From: Ignavibacteriota bacterium
GTDB taxonomy: Bacteria; Bacteroidota; Ignavibacteria; Ignavibacteriales; Melioribacteraceae
NCBI GenBank assembly: GCA_002698995.1
Contig: PAAX01000023.1
Coordinates: forward strand, 124,001-188,000
DNA length: 64,000 bases
Direction: 5' to 3'
The notes beneath the pieces are model-generated. The model did no database searches. It was given only the letters and a program-made list of their open reading frames with translations, and was not told where the DNA came from. Of this stretch, positions 7,731 to 16,906 are shown piece by piece; within the stretch, counting starts at the first letter, position 1; every line of letters begins with the position of its first letter. The translations under genes were made by a program, and so were the position numbers.

Positions 7731-8195
7731 TTATTTTGTCTGAAACCAATCTTTTAGTGCGTGAAGTAAATCCCCCATTAAACTAACAACCAATTCTCTT
7801 TTATCAGGATCAATTCTTTCAAGAATCTCTTCATGAATTTTAATATGATTTTCATTTAGGTTTTTTATAAACGGAATGCTTTTGCCTGTTAGATGTACTT
7901 GTACATTCCTTTTGTCCTTTGGATCAATTTTTCTGGTAATAAATTTTTTATTTTCTAATGATGTAAGAATGTGAGTAATTCTTCCCGGAGTGATACTCAT
8001 GTAATAGGCAATTTCCTTAATAGACATCATACTTTTTTCATTAAAAAGTTTTAGACACTTAAATTCCGCCGGGGTTAAATTAAACATTGATGCAAAGTAG
8101 TTCTCTTTTTCGCTGCATGTTCTGGCAAGTTCGCATGTTAGTACACTCATAGACTCGGCAAGTTTTTGGGAATTAGCAGTCTTAATATTTTCCAT
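7731..8195 (-). CDS. MarR-family transcriptional regulator
   Basis: 154 residues with the MarR winged helix: LTPAEFKCLKLF, MSIKEIAYYMSITPGRITH as the reading-head helices, and KIDPKDKRNVQVHLT as the wing with the conserved D-x-R-D/N-x-R type signature. Cys21, Cys27 and Cys47 are available for redox chemistry. MarR proteins of the MhqR type control MhqO/MhqD-like genes, so regulation of the detoxification region is plausible but unproven. GAGAT precedes the ATG. Confidence 0.87.
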   Translation of the reverse strand: MENIKTANSQKLAESMSVLTCELARTCSEKENYFASMFNLTPAEFKCLKLFNEKSMMSIKEIAYYMSITPGRITHILTSLENKKFITRKIDPKDKRNVQVHLTGKSIPFIKNLNENHIKIHEEILERIDPDKRELVVSLMGDLLHALKDWFQTK

Positions 8196-8262
8196 TATAA
8201 TCTCATTTGTTTTATATGCTAAAATATACTGTTCAAAAAATTATTGCAAATGGATTATAATA

Positions 8263-9420
8263 TTATTCTTCATTCAAAAACTGTGAAAATATTTTCTCTA
8301 ACTGATCAAACTCAATTAAGAATGAATCATGACCATGTTCGGACTTTAATTCGGCATACTTTCCGTTTTTAGTTTTTTCAGCTATAAATACCTGCTCTTC
8401 AATTGGATATAAAATATCGCTGTCTATTCCTATTGATAAAACATCTGCCTTAATAGAATTTAAAATCTCTTCTACTGTTCCTCTGTTTCTTGTAATATCA
8501 TGATTATCTAGTGCTTTAGTTATATAGATATAGGTATTTGCATCAAATCTGTTTATAAATTTTTCTCCTTGGTAATCGAGATAACTCTCGATTGAATATT
8601 GTGAAGATGACCTTTGATTTTTTTTTCTGCCAAATTTAGAATTAAATGAACTAAAACTTCTATAAGAAATCATAGCTATTTTTCTTGCCAGCGAAAGACC
8701 GTATAAAGGCTGCTCTTCATAATAACCATTATTCCAAAGAGGATCGGAGGTAATAGCTGTTCTTGCTGCATCATTAAATCCAATTGCCCAAGGAGAATGA
8801 GAAACCGAGCATGCAATTGGAGCAATTTTTTTAATCAAATCAGGATACATAATTCCCCATTCCAAAACCTGCATTCCACCTAATGAACCGCCTGTTATTA
8901 ATTGAATTTCATTTATTCCTAAATAATCAATTAATTTTTTTTGAACGGAAACCATATCTCTGATTGATATTTGAGGAAAGGTTGTTCCGAATCTTTTATT
9001 AGTTCCATTAATAAAAGAAGTAGGTCCGGTTGTGCCGTAACAACTTCCTAAAATATTAGAACAAACAACAAAGTATTTATTTGTGTCGATTACTTTATTA
9101 GGTCCGATTAGGGGATCCCACCAGCCCGGTTTATCTAAATACATGTTATTGTATTTATAAAGAAATTCATATTGATTTGAATTTAGTAGTTCATTGTTTG
9201 ATATAATACCGGCAGCATGAGAATTACCTGTAAGAGCATGACAAATAATTACGGCATTAGTTCCTTCTTCATTCAATCTGCCGTATGTCTGAAAGGCAAT
9301 TTCAATATTATTTATTACCGCTCCATCTTCTGTAAAAAATGGATTTGAACTATTAAAAAGATTTAAGAATTCAGTTTTTGGTATCAACAATTTATCAGGT
9401 TCTTTCAAAATAATTTCCAT
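8263..9420 (-). CDS. metX: Homoserine O-acetyltransferase
   Basis: 385-residue alpha/beta-hydrolase-fold acyltransferase that activates homoserine for methionine synthesis. The triad is visible: Ser179 in TGGSLGGMQ, Asp335 in IGIDSDILYP and His364 in EHGHDSFL. The segments CHALTGNSHAAG and GPNKVIDTNKYFVVCSN are standard for MetX. Acetyl rather than succinyl specificity is inferred from the family and from the MetY partner immediately upstream. No metW follows. It lies 60 bases after metY, separated by a strong hairpin. Confidence 0.92.
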   Translation of the reverse strand: MEIILKEPDKLLIPKTEFLNLFNSSNPFFTEDGAVINNIEIAFQTYGRLNEEGTNAVIICHALTGNSHAAGIISNNELLNSNQYEFLYKYNNMYLDKPGWWDPLIGPNKVIDTNKYFVVCSNILGSCYGTTGPTSFINGTNKRFGTTFPQISIRDMVSVQKKLIDYLGINEIQLITGGSLGGMQVLEWGIMYPDLIKKIAPIACSVSHSPWAIGFNDAARTAITSDPLWNNGYYEEQPLYGLSLARKIAMISYRSFSSFNSKFGRKKNQRSSSQYSIESYLDYQGEKFINRFDANTYIYITKALDNHDITRNRGTVEEILNSIKADVLSIGIDSDILYPIEEQVFIAEKTKNGKYAELKSEHGHDSFLIEFDQLEKIFSQFLNEE

Positions 9421-9439
9421 AAAAATCTCTACTAAATAT

Positions 9440-9471
9440 AATATTGAGCAGAAATAAATCTGCTCAATATT
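9440..9471 (-). terminator. Hairpin between metY and metX
   Basis: AATATTGAGCAGA and TCTGCTCAATATT form a perfect 13-base-pair stem with a 6-base loop. Downstream on the minus strand the sequence is only moderately T-rich, so it may be a partial terminator or an RNA-stability element that lowers metX relative to metY. Confidence 0.55.
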
Positions 9472-9482
9472 TGTTTATAAAA

Positions 9483-10884
<1,402 letters not shown>

Positions 10885-10903
10885 TATAAATTAAATTACC
10901 TTC

Positions 10904-11006
10904 AATTTTTATCTTTCCCTAACGGGCAGGAATTAGCACCTTTCCTAAACGGATGGTTGCCAAGGTGTCACAGGGCCTGTTCCCTCGACCTTTCTAGATA
11001 AAATCT
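10904..11006 (-). promoter_or_regulatory. SAM-I (S-box) riboswitch aptamer
   Basis: Read on the minus strand, the core has the S-box hallmarks: AGGTCGAGGGAACAGGCCC, GGCAACC at 10955-10961, and GGTGCTAATTCCTGCCC. The closing helix P1 pairs TTTTATCT (10998-11005) with AGATAAAA (10907-10914). With the terminator at 10848-10884 this forms a complete transcription-off switch for metY (and probably metX). Confidence 0.93.
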
Positions 11007-11060
11007 ATTTTCAAATTAAATAAAGAACTTGTTTCAACAATTATCGAATAATTGAGGGCG

Positions 11061-11089
11061 AAGTTAAGTCAAAAAAGATTGCTTGTCAA
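11061..11089 (-). promoter_or_regulatory. Candidate promoter of the metY leader
   Basis: On the minus strand TTGACA (11084-11089), 17 bases, then TAACTT (11061-11066) followed by CG. The predicted start lies about 45-50 bases before the SAM-I aptamer. Confidence 0.65.
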
Positions 11090-11113
11090 GAAAATATTTT
11101 TTACACCTAAAAA

Positions 11114-12157
11114 TTATTCGGTATAACCTTTTGCTTTAAGAAGCTCAGCTGCCAGTATTGTTCCGCCTGCCGCACCTCTAACAGTATTATGTGAAAGTAC
11201 AACAAATTTGTAATCGAAAATTGAACATTCTCTTAATCTGCCTACACTTACCGACATTCCATTCCCCATATTTCTATGAGTTTTAGGCTGTGGATGTTTT
11301 TCATTTTCACAATAAATTATAGGATTTACAGGTGCAGAAGGTAAATTCAATTCTTGAGGTACTCCTTTAAAGTTTTTCCAAACATTTATTATTTCTTCCT
11401 TGCTCGGTTTTTTATTGAATTTAATTTGTACGGCTTCCAAGTGTCCGTCTTGTACCGGCACTCTATTACATTGTGCACTAACTTTAATGTCAGTGTTAAC
11501 TATTTTTTTATCTTTTATTTCACCAAGAATTTTTAATGGTTCCGTTTCCATTTTATTTTCTTCACCTGAAATAAACGGAATAACATTATCGAGTATATCC
11601 ATACTGGGAATACCCGGATATCCGCCTCCTGAGATTGCCTGCATTGTTACGACGTTTACCGATTCTATTCCAAAATTATCTTGAAGCGGTTTTAATGCCA
11701 TTACTAAACCGATTGTTGAACAATTTGGATTTGTTACAATAAATCCTTTCCCAAATTTCTGATCTTTTACAATTTCTAAATGATCTGCATTAACTTCTGG
11801 AATTAAAAGTGGAACATCTTCATCAAATCTGTGATTCCGTGCATTACTGATTACGTAATAACCAGCTCTTGCAAAATCAGCTTCTATTTCTCCGGCTACC
11901 GAAGCATCCAAAGCAGAGAACACAAACTTTGATTTAAGAATTGGTTCACAATTTTTAACTTCAAGCTCAGCAACTCTGTCGTTCAAAGGAGTCTGCATAA
12001 TCCAGTTAACAGCATCTTGATATTTTTTTCCTGATGACTTTTCAGATGCAGCTAATTCAGAAATTTCAAACCAAGGATGATCAGATAGCATTTCAATAAA
12101 CTTTTGACCTACACTTCCTGTAGCTCCTAATATGGCAACTTCAATTTTCTTTTCCAT
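11114..12157 (-). CDS. asd: Aspartate-semialdehyde dehydrogenase (archaeal/fungal-type)
   Basis: 347 residues. The Rossmann motif is LGATGSVGQKF, the nucleophile is Cys146 in VTNPNCSTIG, and the probable base is His240 in VPVQDGHLEAV. The SGGGYPGIPS and EENKMETE segments and the overall length point to the branch first known from archaea and fungi, not the E. coli type. It reduces aspartyl phosphate to the semialdehyde. The ATG follows the thrA stop by a few bases, so the two form one transcription unit upstream of the met genes. Confidence 0.92.
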   Translation of the reverse strand: MEKKIEVAILGATGSVGQKFIEMLSDHPWFEISELAASEKSSGKKYQDAVNWIMQTPLNDRVAELEVKNCEPILKSKFVFSALDASVAGEIEADFARAGYYVISNARNHRFDEDVPLLIPEVNADHLEIVKDQKFGKGFIVTNPNCSTIGLVMALKPLQDNFGIESVNVVTMQAISGGGYPGIPSMDILDNVIPFISGEENKMETEPLKILGEIKDKKIVNTDIKVSAQCNRVPVQDGHLEAVQIKFNKKPSKEEIINVWKNFKGVPQELNLPSAPVNPIIYCENEKHPQPKTHRNMGNGMSVSVGRLRECSIFDYKFVVLSHNTVRGAAGGTILAAELLKAKGYTE

Positions 12158-12161
12158 TTTT

Positions 12162-14612
12162 TTATCCTAAATATTTTGATACTTTTATTAAATCTGAAAA
12201 TATTCCGAAAGCAGTATATTCTGCTCCAGCCCCTTTGCCTCTAATTACAAGGGGATAAGGAGAATGATTCTTTGTTTCAATAAGAACGATATTTTCTGTT
12301 CCTTTTAAGTTGAAGAAAGGATGAGATGAATCAATTTCATTCAAACCTACTTTAGCCTTCCCGTTTTTATAGGATGCAAAATATCTTAATACTTTATTAT
12401 TATTTATTGCGGATTTATTTCTATCCATTAAATGATTTTCATTCTCTTTTAATATCTGCATAAATTCATCAACACTGCAGTCTCTAGCATTTTCTGGGAC
12501 TAAACTCTCGACCTCAATTTCAGAAAGCTCCATTTTCACACCGGATTCCCTAATTAAAATCAATAATTTCCTTGCCATATCAAGTCCATTCAAATCATCT
12601 CTTGGATCTGGTTCAGTAAATCCTTTTTCCTTGGCATCAAAAACAATATCACTGAATTTTTTGTCTGCTTCAAATGAATTCAATATATAACTTAAGGTTC
12701 CGGAAAGAACACCTTCAATTTTGATAATTTCTTCTCCACCTTGAATTAATCCTTGAATAAGATCGATAACCGGGAGTCCCGCACCAACATTGGTTGAATA
12801 CATGAACTGCACATTATTCTGTATTGCTTTATTCCTTATCGTTTCCCATTTCTCAAATGATAATGTATTTGCAATTTTATTTGGTGTAATAACAGAAATA
12901 TTGGAATCCAATATAAATTCATAATGCTCTAGTACTTTATCTGTTGCAGTACAATCAATAAAGATTGAGTTTGCCAAATTCATCTCACGCATCGTATTTA
13001 TAAACGATTCTATGTTTGAATCAATTTCACTGTTTAATAAAGAATCTTTCCAATTTAACAAATCGATTCCATTCACATCGAAATACATTTTTTTACTGTT
13101 AGCAATTCCAATAATATTTGCATTAGTATGAAGCTTCTTGAATAAAAATTCTTTCTTCTCTTTTATATATTCTATAAAAGCACTTCCAACCAGTCCTGTT
13201 CCAATAATAAAAATATTTAATTCTTTTCTTGTTGAAAGAAACATCGCATCATGGATTACATTTAGTGCTTTAGACAATTGAGATTTCTTAATTACAAAAG
13301 ATATATTCAGTTCCGATGAACCCTGAGCAATCGCTTTCAAATTAACACCGTTTTTTCCTAATGCCTGAAATACTTTTCCTGATATACCGGGGGTCTCTCT
13401 CATATCTTCACCAACCACAGCTATCAATGATAAATCGGTCTCGGGATAAATTTTATTTACAATCTTATCTAAAATTTCTAATCGTAATTCATTTTCAATT
13501 ACAGCTTTTGCTTTTTCAGTAGTTTCGGGAAGAACACCAACACAAAGACTAATTCCAGATGAACCTTGAGTAATTATCAAAACCGGTATTTGATATTGTG
13601 AAAGTGCCTTGAATACTCTTGATACTATTTCCTGACTTCCGGCTAAACCGCTTCCTTCAATTCTTATTAAGGAAATATTGTCAATTGAAGAAATTCCTTT
13701 TGCACTGAATTTTAAATGAGGTTCTTTGGATAAAATTACTGTTCCTTTAAAACTAGGATTAAAAGTATTTCTAATTCTTATTTTAATATTTTTTTCAAGT
13801 GCTGGCTGCATTGTAGGTGGATGAATTACTTTTGCTCCGAAATATGACATCTCCATTGCTTCTTGATAAGTCACAGCTTTAAGTGGAATTGCATTCTTAA
13901 CTTTGCGTGGATCAGCAGTCATAATTCCATTTACATCTGTCCAGATTTCTATCTCTTCTGCATTAAGAGCCGCACCAAAAATTGCGGCAGTATAATCCGA
14001 ACCGCCTCTGCCAAGAGTTGTAATTTCATTATCAATTGTTGAAGCAATAAATCCGGTGATTATCTGCATTTTATCATGCAATGCAAAATAATCAGATATA
14101 TTTTTGTTGGTTTGTTCAAATAAAACTTTTGCAGTTCCATAATTATCATTCGTCTTTACAAGTTTCGATGCATCAAGGTATTCAGCAGTTATACCGGCAT
14201 GATTAACCGCTTCAGCAATAATTGTATTTGATAGTCTTTCACCAAAACTAACAACTAAATCTTTTATTCTGGGCGAAATATCTTTAAGTAAATATATTCC
14301 ATGAATGAGATCATGCAGCTCTTTAAATAACAGTTCAACTCTTTCTTTAATCTCAGAATTTTTAGCTGGGATTAATTCTTCAATTGTATTGAAATGCTTT
14401 AATCGAATATTTTGATATAATCCCAAATAAGATGAATCCTGTTTCGAAGCTATTTCGCTTAGCTTAAGTAAATTATCCGTTACAGTTTGAAAAGCAGAAA
14501 AAACAACTGCAATTTTTTCATTGTTCTTATGATAACTTTTTAAGATTTCTATAACAGATTTTATTCTTTCTGCGCTTCCAACTGACGATCCACCAAATTT
14601 TAGAACTTTCAT
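12162..14612 (-). CDS. thrA: Bifunctional aspartokinase / homoserine dehydrogenase
   Basis: A fused enzyme of about 816 residues. The aspartokinase part begins with VLKFGGSSVGS and contains GFIASTIDNEITTLGRGGSDY. Two ACT domains lie roughly at 310-460 (including LIAVVGEDMRETPG). The homoserine dehydrogenase part starts with FIIGTGLVGSAF and has SGTLSYILNSF. It performs the first and third steps of the threonine/methionine branch; ACT domains suggest threonine feedback. The start is set at ATG 14612, with AAGG just upstream; the earlier in-frame ATG 14624 has no ribosome site. Confidence 0.93.
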   Translation of the reverse strand: MKVLKFGGSSVGSAERIKSVIEILKSYHKNNEKIAVVFSAFQTVTDNLLKLSEIASKQDSSYLGLYQNIRLKHFNTIEELIPAKNSEIKERVELLFKELHDLIHGIYLLKDISPRIKDLVVSFGERLSNTIIAEAVNHAGITAEYLDASKLVKTNDNYGTAKVLFEQTNKNISDYFALHDKMQIITGFIASTIDNEITTLGRGGSDYTAAIFGAALNAEEIEIWTDVNGIMTADPRKVKNAIPLKAVTYQEAMEMSYFGAKVIHPPTMQPALEKNIKIRIRNTFNPSFKGTVILSKEPHLKFSAKGISSIDNISLIRIEGSGLAGSQEIVSRVFKALSQYQIPVLIITQGSSGISLCVGVLPETTEKAKAVIENELRLEILDKIVNKIYPETDLSLIAVVGEDMRETPGISGKVFQALGKNGVNLKAIAQGSSELNISFVIKKSQLSKALNVIHDAMFLSTRKELNIFIIGTGLVGSAFIEYIKEKKEFLFKKLHTNANIIGIANSKKMYFDVNGIDLLNWKDSLLNSEIDSNIESFINTMREMNLANSIFIDCTATDKVLEHYEFILDSNISVITPNKIANTLSFEKWETIRNKAIQNNVQFMYSTNVGAGLPVIDLIQGLIQGGEEIIKIEGVLSGTLSYILNSFEADKKFSDIVFDAKEKGFTEPDPRDDLNGLDMARKLLILIRESGVKMELSEIEVESLVPENARDCSVDEFMQILKENENHLMDRNKSAINNNKVLRYFASYKNGKAKVGLNEIDSSHPFFNLKGTENIVLIETKNHSPYPLVIRGKGAGAEYTAFGIFSDLIKVSKYLG

Positions 14613-14642
14613 TTTTACCTTCATATTAAAAATTTAGCTGCA

Positions 14643-14671
14643 ATAATAGCAAGATAATTCTCTTGGTTCAA
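14643..14671 (-). promoter_or_regulatory. Candidate thrA promoter
   Basis: On the minus strand TTGAAC (14666-14671), 17 bases, TATTAT (14643-14648), about 30 bases before ATG 14612. A short inverted repeat CAAGA-N6-TCTTG lies between the two boxes and could be a regulator site. No threonine-rich leader ORF is present. Confidence 0.5.
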
Positions 14672-14843
14672 CACAATGAATAATATAAATGCAATTAAAA
14701 TTCCATCCCTAAAAAAATCTCTGAAAAATTAAAAGGAAATAAAAATCACATAAACCCTTATAAATAAAGGAGTTTACCGACTTCATGTTTAGGTTAATAA
14801 TTGAATCTTTTCACTAAAAATTATTTTTCTAAAAAATATTAGC

Positions 14844-14872
14844 TTGACAAAAAAGATTTAATGACTTAGTTT
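14844..14872 (+). promoter_or_regulatory. Candidate promoter of the ilv-leu operon
   Basis: TTGACA (14844-14849), 17 bases, TAGTTT (14867-14872) continuing as TAGTTTTG, which also fits the Bacteroidetes TAnnTTTG pattern. The predicted start near 14880 is less than ten bases before the leader ORF ATG at 14888. Confidence 0.68.
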
Positions 14873-14887
14873 TGTCCCTAATCAATT

Positions 14888-15067
14888 ATGAATAGCACAA
14901 AAAGAAATATCGAATCTACTAGAAATTTAACTTTGCAAAAAAGTAAAGTTCGTGCTATTGATGCATCAGAAGTAAGAAACCTATCTTTAGATATTCAACT
15001 CGTAGGGATTATCGGACTTATTATTAGCATTATTCTCCTTATTAACATTATTATTCTCATTGGCTAA
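14888..15067 (+). CDS. Probable ilv operon leader peptide (59 residues)
   Basis: A 59-codon ORF between the promoter and ilvD. The first 37 residues are polar; from Leu38 the sequence is almost only branched-chain residues: LVGIIGLIISIILLINIIIL, then IG and stop. Eleven of the last 19 codons are Ile and several others Leu. Stalling on scarce charged tRNA(Ile/Leu) here would uncover the RNA just after the stop, where competing hairpins form. This is the expected layout of an attenuator leader peptide. The alternative is a real tail-anchored membrane peptide of 21 hydrophobic residues; position before ilvD favours the leader reading. Confidence 0.7.
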   Translation: MNSTKRNIESTRNLTLQKSKVRAIDASEVRNLSLDIQLVGIIGLIISIILLINIIILIG

Positions 15068-15075
15068 TAATACTT

Positions 15076-15146
15076 CGGTCGATCCCAAAAAATAAAATTC
15101 AAATTGACATAACGCATAAAAGAATCTGGGATTGACCGGAATCCCA
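15076..15146 (+). promoter_or_regulatory. Mutually exclusive hairpins after the ilv leader ORF
   Basis: Strand 1 (15076-15087, CGGTCGATCCCA) pairs over 12 positions, with one G-U, with strand 2 (15127-15138, TGGGATTGACCG). Strand 2 can instead pair with strand 3 (TGGGATT with AATCCCA at 15140-15146). Strand 1 starts nine bases after the leader stop, so a ribosome on the stop codon would cover it and favour 2:3, while one stalled on the Ile codons would allow 1:2. The nearest T-run (15164-15168) is about 18 bases past strand 3, so this is not a textbook intrinsic terminator. Confidence 0.6.
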
Positions 15147-15205
15147 AGAGCTGTATCTGAAGGTTTTTGTCGTATTTATTTTAGATAAAAATCAACAGAG
15201 GAATT

Positions 15206-16888
15206 ATGCGGTCAGATTTAATAAAAAAAGGAATTGATAAAGCTCCCCACAGAAGTCTGCTTAAAGCAACAGGCGTTATTAAATCGGAAAATGATTTTAA
15301 TAAACCTTTCATTGGTATATGTAATTCCTACATTGATCTTATTCCAGGGCATGTCCATTTACAAGAATTCGGCAGAGTAGTTAAAGAAGCAGTAAGAGAA
15401 GCAGGCGGAGTTCCATTTGAATTCAATACAATTGGTGTTGATGATGGAATTGCAATGGGTCATATTGGAATGAGATTTTCTTTAGCCAGCAGAGAGTTAA
15501 TTGCCGATAGTCTTGAAACAGTTGCAGAAGCACATCGATTAGATGGATTAATTTGTATCCCAAACTGTGATAAAATAGTTCCTGGTATGTTGATGGGAGC
15601 AGCTAGAGTTAATATTCCAACAATTTTTATTTCTGGTGGACCAATGAAAGCGGGAGTTACCCCTTCAGGTCAAAAAGTTGATCTCATTTCTGTATTTGAA
15701 GGCGTTGGGCAGTATCAAAAAGGGGAAATAGACGACAGTAAATTAAAAGAGCTTGAAGACTTTGGATGTCCCACTTGCGGATCATGTTCGGGAATGTTCA
15801 CTGCAAATTCAATGAACTGTTTGATGGAAGCATTGGGAATGGCTCTTCCCGGCAATGGATCAATATTAGCAGTAGATGAAAAAAGAAAAGAATTAGCAAA
15901 AGAAGCTGCAAGAAAAGTTTTACACTTGGTAGAAAGAGATATAAAACCAAGAGATATAATTACTCGCGAATCATTAATGAATGCTTATGCTTTAGATATG
16001 GCAATGGGTGGAAGCACAAATACTATTCTGCATACTTTGTCTATTGCTCATGAAGCAGAAGTTGATTTTGATTATAAAGAACTGAATGAGTTATCTGCAA
16101 AAGTACCTTATATCTGTAAGGTTAGTCCAGCCACAAAAAATGTTCATATGGAAGATGTTGATAGAGCCGGCGGTATATCAGCAATTCTGAAAGAATTATC
16201 AAAGAAAGAAGGGCTTCTGGATTTATCAAGAATAACTGTTACCGGAAAAACTCTTGGAGAAAATATTGCAGATTCGAATAATAATGATTCTTCAGTGATA
16301 AAATCTGTTGAAGCTCCTTTTAAAAATACCGGTGGATTATCAATACTATTTGGAAATCTTGCACCAAATGGATCGGTAGTAAAAACAGCTGCTGTTGATG
16401 ATAAAATGCTGGTTCATAAAGGACCGGCTGTTGTATTTGAGTCGCAGGATGAAGCAATTAAAGGAATTATGAATAAAGAAGTTAAAGAGGGGGATGTTGT
16501 TGTTATTCGTTATGAAGGTCCAAAGGGAGGACCTGGAATGCCGGAAATGCTTACCCCAACAAGTTTAATTATGGGAATGGGTTTAGGAGATAAAGTTGCA
16601 TTAATTACTGATGGAAGATTCTCTGGTGGTACAAGAGGAGCTTGTGTTGGACACATTTCTCCTGAAGCTGCTGAAAGAGGTCCGATTGCTGCTATTAAAA
16701 ATGGTGATCAAATCGAAATTGATATTCCAAACAATTCAATTTCTGTCCATCTATCTAATGAAGAATTGAACGAAAGATTAAGTGAATTACCAAAGTTTGA
16801 AACAAGAATTAAAAAAGGGTATTTGGGACGTTATGCAAAGATGGTAACATCTGCAAGTACCGGCGCTGTTTTAAAATTACCGGAATAA
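15206..16888 (+). CDS. ilvD: Dihydroxy-acid dehydratase
   Basis: 560-residue IlvD/Edd enzyme converting dihydroxy acids to 2-keto acids in valine and isoleucine synthesis. Iron-sulfur ligand candidates are Cys39 (GICNSY), Cys121 (PNCDKIVPG) and Cys194 ([12 protein letters not shown]). [15 protein letters not shown] and [11 protein letters not shown] are standard blocks. AGAGGA precedes the ATG. It is first in the ilv-leu operon behind the leader peptide. Phosphogluconate dehydratase is an alternative within the family but is excluded by the operon context. Confidence 0.95.
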   Translation: MRSDLIKKGIDKAPHRSLLKATGVIKSENDFNKPFIGICNSYIDLIPGHVHLQEFGRVVKEAVREAGGVPFEFNTIGVDDGIAMGHIGMRFSLASRELIADSLETVAEAHRLDGLICIPNCDKIVPGMLMGAARVNIPTIFISGGPMKAGVTPSGQKVDLISVFEGVGQYQKGEIDDSKLKELEDFGCPTCGSCSGMFTANSMNCLMEALGMALPGNGSILAVDEKRKELAKEAARKVLHLVERDIKPRDIITRESLMNAYALDMAMGGSTNTILHTLSIAHEAEVDFDYKELNELSAKVPYICKVSPATKNVHMEDVDRAGGISAILKELSKKEGLLDLSRITVTGKTLGENIADSNNNDSSVIKSVEAPFKNTGGLSILFGNLAPNGSVVKTAAVDDKMLVHKGPAVVFESQDEAIKGIMNKEVKEGDVVVIRYEGPKGGPGMPEMLTPTSLIMGMGLGDKVALITDGRFSGGTRGACVGHISPEAAERGPIAAIKNGDQIEIDIPNNSISVHLSNEELNERLSELPKFETRIKKGYLGRYAKMVTSASTGAVLKLPE

Positions 16889-16906
16889 AAACAAAAGGAA
16901 CATATT

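Noticed and set aside
7639-7743. 34-codon plus-strand ORF (MKLSLFDFW...)
   Set aside because: Too short, runs into the end of the convergent MarR gene, no ribosome site.
14709-14786. Possible thrA leader peptide on the minus strand
   Set aside because: 25 residues without Thr, Ile or Met clusters, and it lies upstream of the best thrA promoter.
15164-15168. T-run after the ilv hairpins as part of an intrinsic terminator
   Set aside because: No stem ends directly before it; the nearest hairpin ends 18 bases upstream.
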